From JAKQIM01 sp964633225 (GTDB taxonomy: Bacteria > Chloroflexota > Anaerolineae > Anaerolineales > UBA4823): 23,411 nt of DNA. The first letter of the stretch is position 1. Every line of letters starts with the position of its first letter. The notes beneath the pieces are model-generated. The model was not told the origin of the DNA. It saw nothing but the letters and a program-made list of their open reading frames with translations, and searched no databases. This document shows, in pieces, positions 23,207 through 23,411 of the stretch. Where the stretch lies: positions 1 to 23,411 of the forward strand of contig CAZWFQ010000055.1 in the NCBI GenBank assembly GCA_964633225.1, read 5' to 3'. The position numbers and the translations under genes were made by a program.

Positions 23207-23235
23207 AGTTTACGATGAATCGCCTAAATGTGCAA
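23207..23235 (-). promoter_or_regulatory. Promoter of the HD-GYP regulator-dnaE operon
   Basis: On the minus strand a -35 TTGCAC (23235-23230) and a -10 TAAACT (23212-23207) are separated by 17 bp. The predicted start is near 23200, giving a leader of about 95 nt. GATAC-AC-GTATC, a small inverted repeat, overlaps the start. Confidence 0.55.
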
Positions 23236-23298
23236 CCGCAAAACCGTTTCTTTAAGGTAAAGCTCAGGATGAAGGCTGGGTAAACTGGAAAATATTTC

Positions 23299-23326
23299 TT
23301 GCAATAAACGAGGTTTGCGGTATAAT
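23299..23326 (+). promoter_or_regulatory. Promoter of tRNA-Lys
   Basis: A -35 TTGCAA (23299-23304) and a perfect -10 TATAAT (23321-23326) are separated by 16 bp. The predicted start is within 10 bp of the mature tRNA 5' end. Confidence 0.7.
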
Positions 23327-23339
23327 TGGCGCGCTAGAT

Positions 23340-23411
23340 GGCCCATTAGCTCAATGGCAGAGCAGCTGACTCTTAATCAGTTGGTTAAAGGTTCAAGTCC
23401 TTTATGGGTCA
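23340..23411 (+). tRNA. tRNA-Lys (anticodon CTT)
   Basis: A 72-nt cloverleaf: acceptor GGCCCAT pairs with ATGGGTC (one G-U) and the discriminator is A. The D arm is GCTCAATGGCAGAGC. The anticodon loop CTCTTAA gives CTT, and the T arm is GGTTCAAGTCC. It ends exactly at the window edge, so whether CCA is encoded cannot be seen. Confidence 0.93.

Noticed and set aside
1..23411. CRISPR arrays, prophage or toxin-antitoxin genes
   Set aside because: I saw no regularly spaced repeats, phage structural genes or recognisable toxin-antitoxin pairs.

Overview
The window is 23.4 kb of moderately high-GC bacterial chromosome carrying mostly housekeeping genes. The likely source is the phylum Chloroflexota, probably class Anaerolineae. 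This is inferred from a secreted subtilase with DUF11-type repeats ending in a short aromatic YFLPF-like C-terminus, a PPi-type phosphofructokinase, a 7TM-PAS histidine kinase and a DnaE with a long Pro/Ala linker. No 16S gene is present, so the assignment is tentative. I see no phage, intact insertion sequence or CRISPR array.

Layout. (1) 1-4857, minus strand: a truncated TetR regulator with its own promoter and operator, a DHA3/Mef-type MFS exporter, and the tldE-tldD protease pair. A strong terminator lies between tldE and the exporter. (2) 4858-5212: the tldD promoter and a palindrome, a 19-bp perfect hairpin, and tRNA-Ser(TGA) with its promoter. (3) 5213-8529, plus strand: a membrane histidine kinase followed by MurJ, then three hairpins, one of them a clear terminator. 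(4) 8704-14320, plus strand: a bacterial dynamin-like GTPase, a BaiN/HI0933-type flavoprotein and a secreted subtilase, separated by only 12 and 16 nt. (5) 14371-15908: a secreted lytic transglycosylase and a four-helix membrane protein, divergently transcribed. (6) 15909-16131: a gene-free stretch packed with inverted repeats. (7) 16132-17981: a YacP-like NYN protein (minus) and PPi-type phosphofructokinase (plus). (8) 18058-23105, minus: a REC-HD-GYP response regulator followed 14 nt later by dnaE. (9) tRNA-Lys(CTT) ends the window.

Two non-coding regions deserve most attention. The 15.05-15.15 kb divergent promoter region has two promoters with 17-bp spacers. The stronger carries a perfect 10-bp-arm palindrome with a LexA/DinR-like GAAC-N4-GTTC core filling the spacer, and the other carries a degenerate copy at the same position. 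This suggests DNA-damage control of a cell-wall lytic enzyme and an unrecognised membrane protein. The 15.93-16.11 kb region, read on the minus strand, looks like a small RNA or structured 3' UTR. It has two CCTCCTT motifs (the anti-Shine-Dalgarno sequence), a C7 loop and a terminator-like final hairpin. In addition, a repeat of about 25 bp occurs three times in gene-free DNA (669-693, 14319-14345, 23174-23197).

Several neighbours concern the envelope (MurJ, lytic transglycosylase, dynamin, subtilase, exporter), but the window reads as adjacent small operons rather than one dedicated system.
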